From: Phoronis australis
Taxonomy: Eukaryota; Phoronida; Phoronidae
Assembly: GCA_002633005.1 (NCBI GenBank)
Contig: NMRA01000664.1
Span: forward strand, 1-62,000
DNA: 62,000 nt
Direction of reading: 5' to 3'
A model generated the notes under the pieces. That model was not told the origin of the DNA. It searched no databases and was given only the letters and a program-made list of their open reading frames with translations. This document shows positions 58,501 to 62,000 of the stretch, in pieces (the stretch's first letter is position 1; each line of letters opens with the position of its first letter). The position numbers and the translations under genes are program-made.

Positions 58501-59365
58501 GAAATTTCCAGACATCATGGTGCACATATTGTTTTTCAAAACAATATTAAACATTATTTCAATGGATATCGAATTAGGCGTGTAAAAAACTTAGTTCATC
58601 ACCAGATTCACATTAGAATAAGCAAGGTTTCCTAAGCCAATGCCCACGCTTTCAAGCTTCCACGAGACCTGCAGCTGTGTATATCGACCTTAAAGAGGCA
58701 AAAATCTAATTTAAAGAAACCCTGACGAAACTGTATGTGTAATTACTCACAACGTCTGGTACAGAGTAATTCCCTTTTCTCTGTGAGACCGTTTCCAGAA
58801 CAGTACACAATATTCTCGTCTTTTGAGATACTCGCGAAGACAAAACTTTGTGGTAACCACATAAATTCTGATATGCCTCCCATTGACAATGAATGCGCGC
58901 ATTCTCTCACAGTCACTGGCTTGTACGTCTAAGTCTTGCCACACCAAACAGTGAGACATGCTTAGCTTTGTGAGAGAAAAATCGACGAAGTGCCGACCAG
59001 CTGAAAGTTTTTTTTAATTTTATTCTAAAATTTAATGCTTTGATATCAACAGAAATTAAAAATCTAAACGAACGAAAACTGAAATACCTGTTGAGCAGGT
59101 TGAATTGAGTCTCAGTGTTAGTGAACCACTTTCACTATTATAATTAGGTGTTGTTCTCGTGTTCAACACCTTTTTATTGGGGACAAATAAAACAATAAGA
59201 ATCATGTATATTTTAAGTTGTATTGGGAATTTCAGGGTCACAGCTCTACAAATAAATATTTTACAGAAGGCTCCAGATGGGTTCCTTAATTGCAAGAGAT
59301 AACACACACATTTCCGATACCCAAAGTACAATTGAGTATCGGATGCTAAGTGGCACAGGTTAGCA
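55590..59365. other. No recognisable gene
   Basis: AT-rich sequence with short frames. ATATT-rich simple sequence (AATATTCAAAATATTCAAAATATT) lies at about 55877-55900. No coding motif was recognised. Confidence 0.55.
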
Positions 59366-59530
59366 TAGTACCAAATGGGTACATAATACCAAATGGGTAT
59401 TGGCCGATTGCCTACCAACTGGGTCGAGCATAACAGCAAATTCACTAACAAGTACTAAGTGGGTACAAACTGCCAAATGGACAAATATCATATAAAGTAC
59501 CAAGTGGGTACACCAAACAGCCAACTGGGC
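59366..59530 (+). repeat. Irregular CCAAATGGGTA repeat
   Basis: TACCAAATGGGTA, ACCAACTGGGT, TACTAAGTGGGTA, TACCAAGTGGGTA and CCAACTGGGC recur at irregular spacing. This keeps overlapping frames open on the minus strand, which is not taken as a gene. Confidence 0.65.
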
Positions 59531-61190
59531 TATAACAACCTGCAAAGCAGGGTTCCGGACAAGCTGAGTGAGCAGACCAGCCGGAGTGATAAAACGAGAT
59601 ATTGTAAGGAACGTGGTGTTGTGGCTCAGTATGTGCCGAGAGCTGTGACCGGGGTGGAGAGAAGCAAGCTGAAGTGATGGATGCTCGAGTACAGGTCGGG
59701 TCGCTAGCCAATGACGTCGGTTCTTGCCGGACGGTATCACGCTCCGGGCGTGAAGAAGGTACCATCAGGGACTGCAAAATCAACAATAACCAACAGCAGA
59801 TTTTGTTCGACAAAAGGGGAGTGTGGGAAAGGTATGAATCGGTTGAGTGGAGATGCCGTGGTACCCAGGGTAGGGAGGGTGGGAGAAGTATAAAATTGGC
59901 TAATTAAGAAAACTTACGAGTGAACTTACTGTTGCTTGTGGCTGGGCCAACATGAAGCTGGAGAGAAAGAACAAACAGCGCTACCATCGGACTTGGTAGG
60001 AACTAACTAGGAGTTGGATATGAAGCATGAAGGGCTGTATAATGTTATTTGCCCAAATAATAGGATTTATGTCAGAGTGCCATCAATCTCATTAATAGAG
60101 ACGGCAGAAGACATATCTATAACGTCCCAATCCGCCTCTCCTATTTCGGGAAGCAATCTGACTCGATTCTTTCGAAAATGCATTTTTTACACTACCTTCA
60201 AGGTCGTTTTCCCTGACTAGAATCAGCTGTTAACTTAATTCATACGATGAACACCAATTAGCGATAGGTTGAACGAGCTTTAAATTATCACATACTTACA
60301 TGTAGGAGCAGATTTTTTCTAAGTTTTTCGAGTATTGTTGAAAGATCGACTCACGCCAACAGGTGTCGAACAAGCTTAAAAGGTCGGCACTAGCCGACGG
60401 GAAAATATTTTTATAGTCAGTATTCATGCATGGACATGACAGAAATTGCAAGCGCTATGTCAAAGAATTACTCGACATCTAGTGTGATGGATGGAAACGA
60501 CAACAATAATTTCAGACCACCTGTTCATAGGTTTATTGCGTCAGCTTTTGAGTATTTGATTTGAGATCTGAGAAAAAATTGCGAAAGTTGAACTAGTTTG
60601 TCTGAACAGATATGACGGTAAGTGTCTGATTTCCCGTAAATGTCAAAGATATTCATAAAAATTCTCCGTTTTGAGTCCTCGTAAAACGGGTACTTTTGGG
60701 CCATTTATTTGACTTTCAAAAATATATATATATATATTATTTTTCCCTCAATGTTTCGAATGGAATTCTTCTCTTTTCTGTATAGCCATTTTTATACAGT
60801 AGACCCAACTACAAAATTGTTCTTCAAAAATCTCACCTTAAAATGTGGAATTTTTAGGAAAATTGATGACAAGCTGGTGAAATCCGTCTTGTAATTTTGT
60901 CTATGCCTTTTTGATTGCTTGTGAAGTCCGTCAACACTCGAGGTTTATAACATATACTTTTACAGAGCAAGAAGATTCAAACGAAATTCTGCAGTACACA
61001 AAAAATGGCCTAACGCAACAGTAAAGTATAAAATCTACCCAATGATGTTCAGTAAGTACATTTATTTAACAAAGTTACATCCCGAAGAAATGTTATCAAT
61101 GCAAAAATGAATCTAAGCCTACAAAGTTTTTGGCAAAAAGTATACCTTTTAGTACCACAATTCTTCTAGAACTGGCAAATGATTGCCCTA
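59531..61190. other. No recognisable gene
   Basis: 59540-60010 is G-rich compared with its surroundings and has short open frames without motifs. A TA microsatellite lies at 60722-60740. Nothing else was recognised. Confidence 0.5.
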
Positions 61191-61192
61191 TA

Positions 61193-62000
61193 TATTATTT
61201 AAGTATTAATAAATTATTTTATGCAAGGTATACTGCTTCGTCCTCATTATCATATTGTTTGGATTCTCGGGTCAGTGACCCTCTTTGTTCTGAGAGTATT
61301 GGTTTAATTGTACCACGTAATCTCTTTGTCTTGTCGCAACACCGGGCCACTGTCCATAATTCTCTCCAATTTTCGAGTTTTGTGGGCGGATGCATCCTTC
61401 TACTGCATCTGTGGCAGATTGTCACCCACCTTTACCGCTCATCATATTATATAAATTGTGTATTTATCGATAACTGCAGTAGTTTAGTTTGTCATAATAT
61501 ATATGACCTTTAATCTCACCTACACGTGTTGTTTCAAAGTAAACTAGCTTCGGTATTGTTTCGCAGTTAGCAAAAATAAATATTATTTAAGTATTAAATT
61601 ATTTTATATAAGCTATAGTACTTCGTCCTCATTATCATATTGTTTGGATTCTGGGGTCAGTGACCTTCTTTGTTCTACGATTATTGGTTTAATTGCATCA
61701 CGTGATCCATTTGTCTTGTGGCAACACCGGGCCATCGTACATAACTCTCTCCCATTTTTGAGATTTCAGTCAATTTCTCTTCCCCTTCCTCCCTCAAACC
61801 AATTGCTCTTACTTCCCTGTTAACACTTTATTTCCCATGTCGCTGTCCTGGTGTTGCTGTTTTGCTTCCGAATATTCTTACTTATCTTTCTAGTTCAACA
61901 CTTGTGTATACCTTCATTGCTGCATTGTACCTCCCGTAGTGCTCCTTTTCCGGATGATTGTCGCAGATTGTCACCCATCTTTACAGCTCAACATGTTATA
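61193..62000 (+). repeat. Direct repeat pair at the window end
   Basis: 61193-61451 and 61581-62000 share TATTATTTAAGTATTAA, CTTCGTCCTCATTATCATAT, TTGTTTGGATTCT, GGTCAGTGACC, GCAACACCGGGCCA and CAGATTGTCACCCA. The left copy lacks about 170 bp present in the right one. The right copy runs off the window. A 127-codon frame across the left copy is not matched in the right one, so it is not a gene. Confidence 0.8.

Noticed and set aside
59056-59813. Overlapping minus-strand frames of 120-130 codons
   Set aside because: They lie across an irregular short repeat. Two phases are open together, and neither has a motif.
61130-61513. 127-codon plus-strand frame
   Set aside because: It crosses one copy of a direct repeat, and the second copy does not keep the frame, so it is not protein-constrained.
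1-62000. CRISPR arrays, operons, ribosome binding sites
   Set aside because: The content (BEL, Gypsy, LINE, SINE, THAP) is animal. No regular direct repeats with unique spacers and no prokaryotic gene organisation.

Overview
The window looks like animal nuclear DNA. It has no operons and no dense reading frames, and nothing in it resembles a complete host gene. Almost everything recognisable is a decayed mobile element. BEL/Pao is a retrotransposon lineage confined to animals. The recurring palindrome ACATGTACATGT, the tRNA-derived SINE, the Gypsy and APE-type LINE relics, and a THAP-domain relic fit a marine invertebrate such as a lancelet, hemichordate, echinoderm or mollusc. I cannot name the species. 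The window may be a gene desert or lie inside long introns.

Layout. 1-2.4 kb: nothing recognised. 2.6-6.75 kb: a minus-strand BEL/Pao element with gag, aspartic protease, reverse transcriptase (RT, motif YMDD), RNase H and only the start of integrase. It has several frameshifts and is cut off near 2.62 kb. 7.07-8.25 kb: a 1.2-kb interspersed repeat whose sister copy lies at 36.13-37.32 kb. 9.11-13.46 kb: a plus-strand Ty3/Gypsy element with both LTRs (151 and 154 bp, 5 mismatches) but a broken polyprotein. 13.5-19.3 kb: nothing recognised except a weak tRNA-like stretch. 19.37-20.74 kb: a degenerate repeat array holding a 347-bp near-perfect duplication joined at a single N, probably two haplotypes or an assembly join. 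20.7-30.1 kb: no genes. 30.13-31.45 kb: two clusters of short TCACGCCT/CTCCGG motifs 1.2 kb apart.

33.25-35.34 kb: plus-strand remains of a protein-primed family-B DNA polymerase (DNA_pol_B_2 type, as in Polinton/Maverick-like elements). It stops just after polymerase motif A, where a 90-bp repeat begins. The same repeat stands at the broken end of the BEL element at 2.52-2.61 kb. 41.63-42.29 kb: a 670-bp unit with 18-bp terminal inverted repeats (TIRs), holding a frameshifted THAP domain and, on the other strand, a short acidic frame. 42.3-45.32 kb: a minus-strand LINE with an APE-type endonuclease, a damaged RT and a C-terminal Cys/His stretch. 46.88-46.97 kb: a tRNA-derived SINE head. 49.87-50.10 kb: a 15-bp minisatellite. 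55.13-55.59 kb: an unassigned minus-strand reading frame broken by one TGA. 61.19-62.0 kb: a direct repeat running off the window edge.

The genes do not form a shared pathway. The window records layers of insertion and decay. The most notable items are the DNA polymerase relic, the repeat at both truncation points, the 1.2-kb repeat pair, and the small THAP-bearing inverted-repeat element. All identifications are from reading translated motifs by eye. No database search was run.
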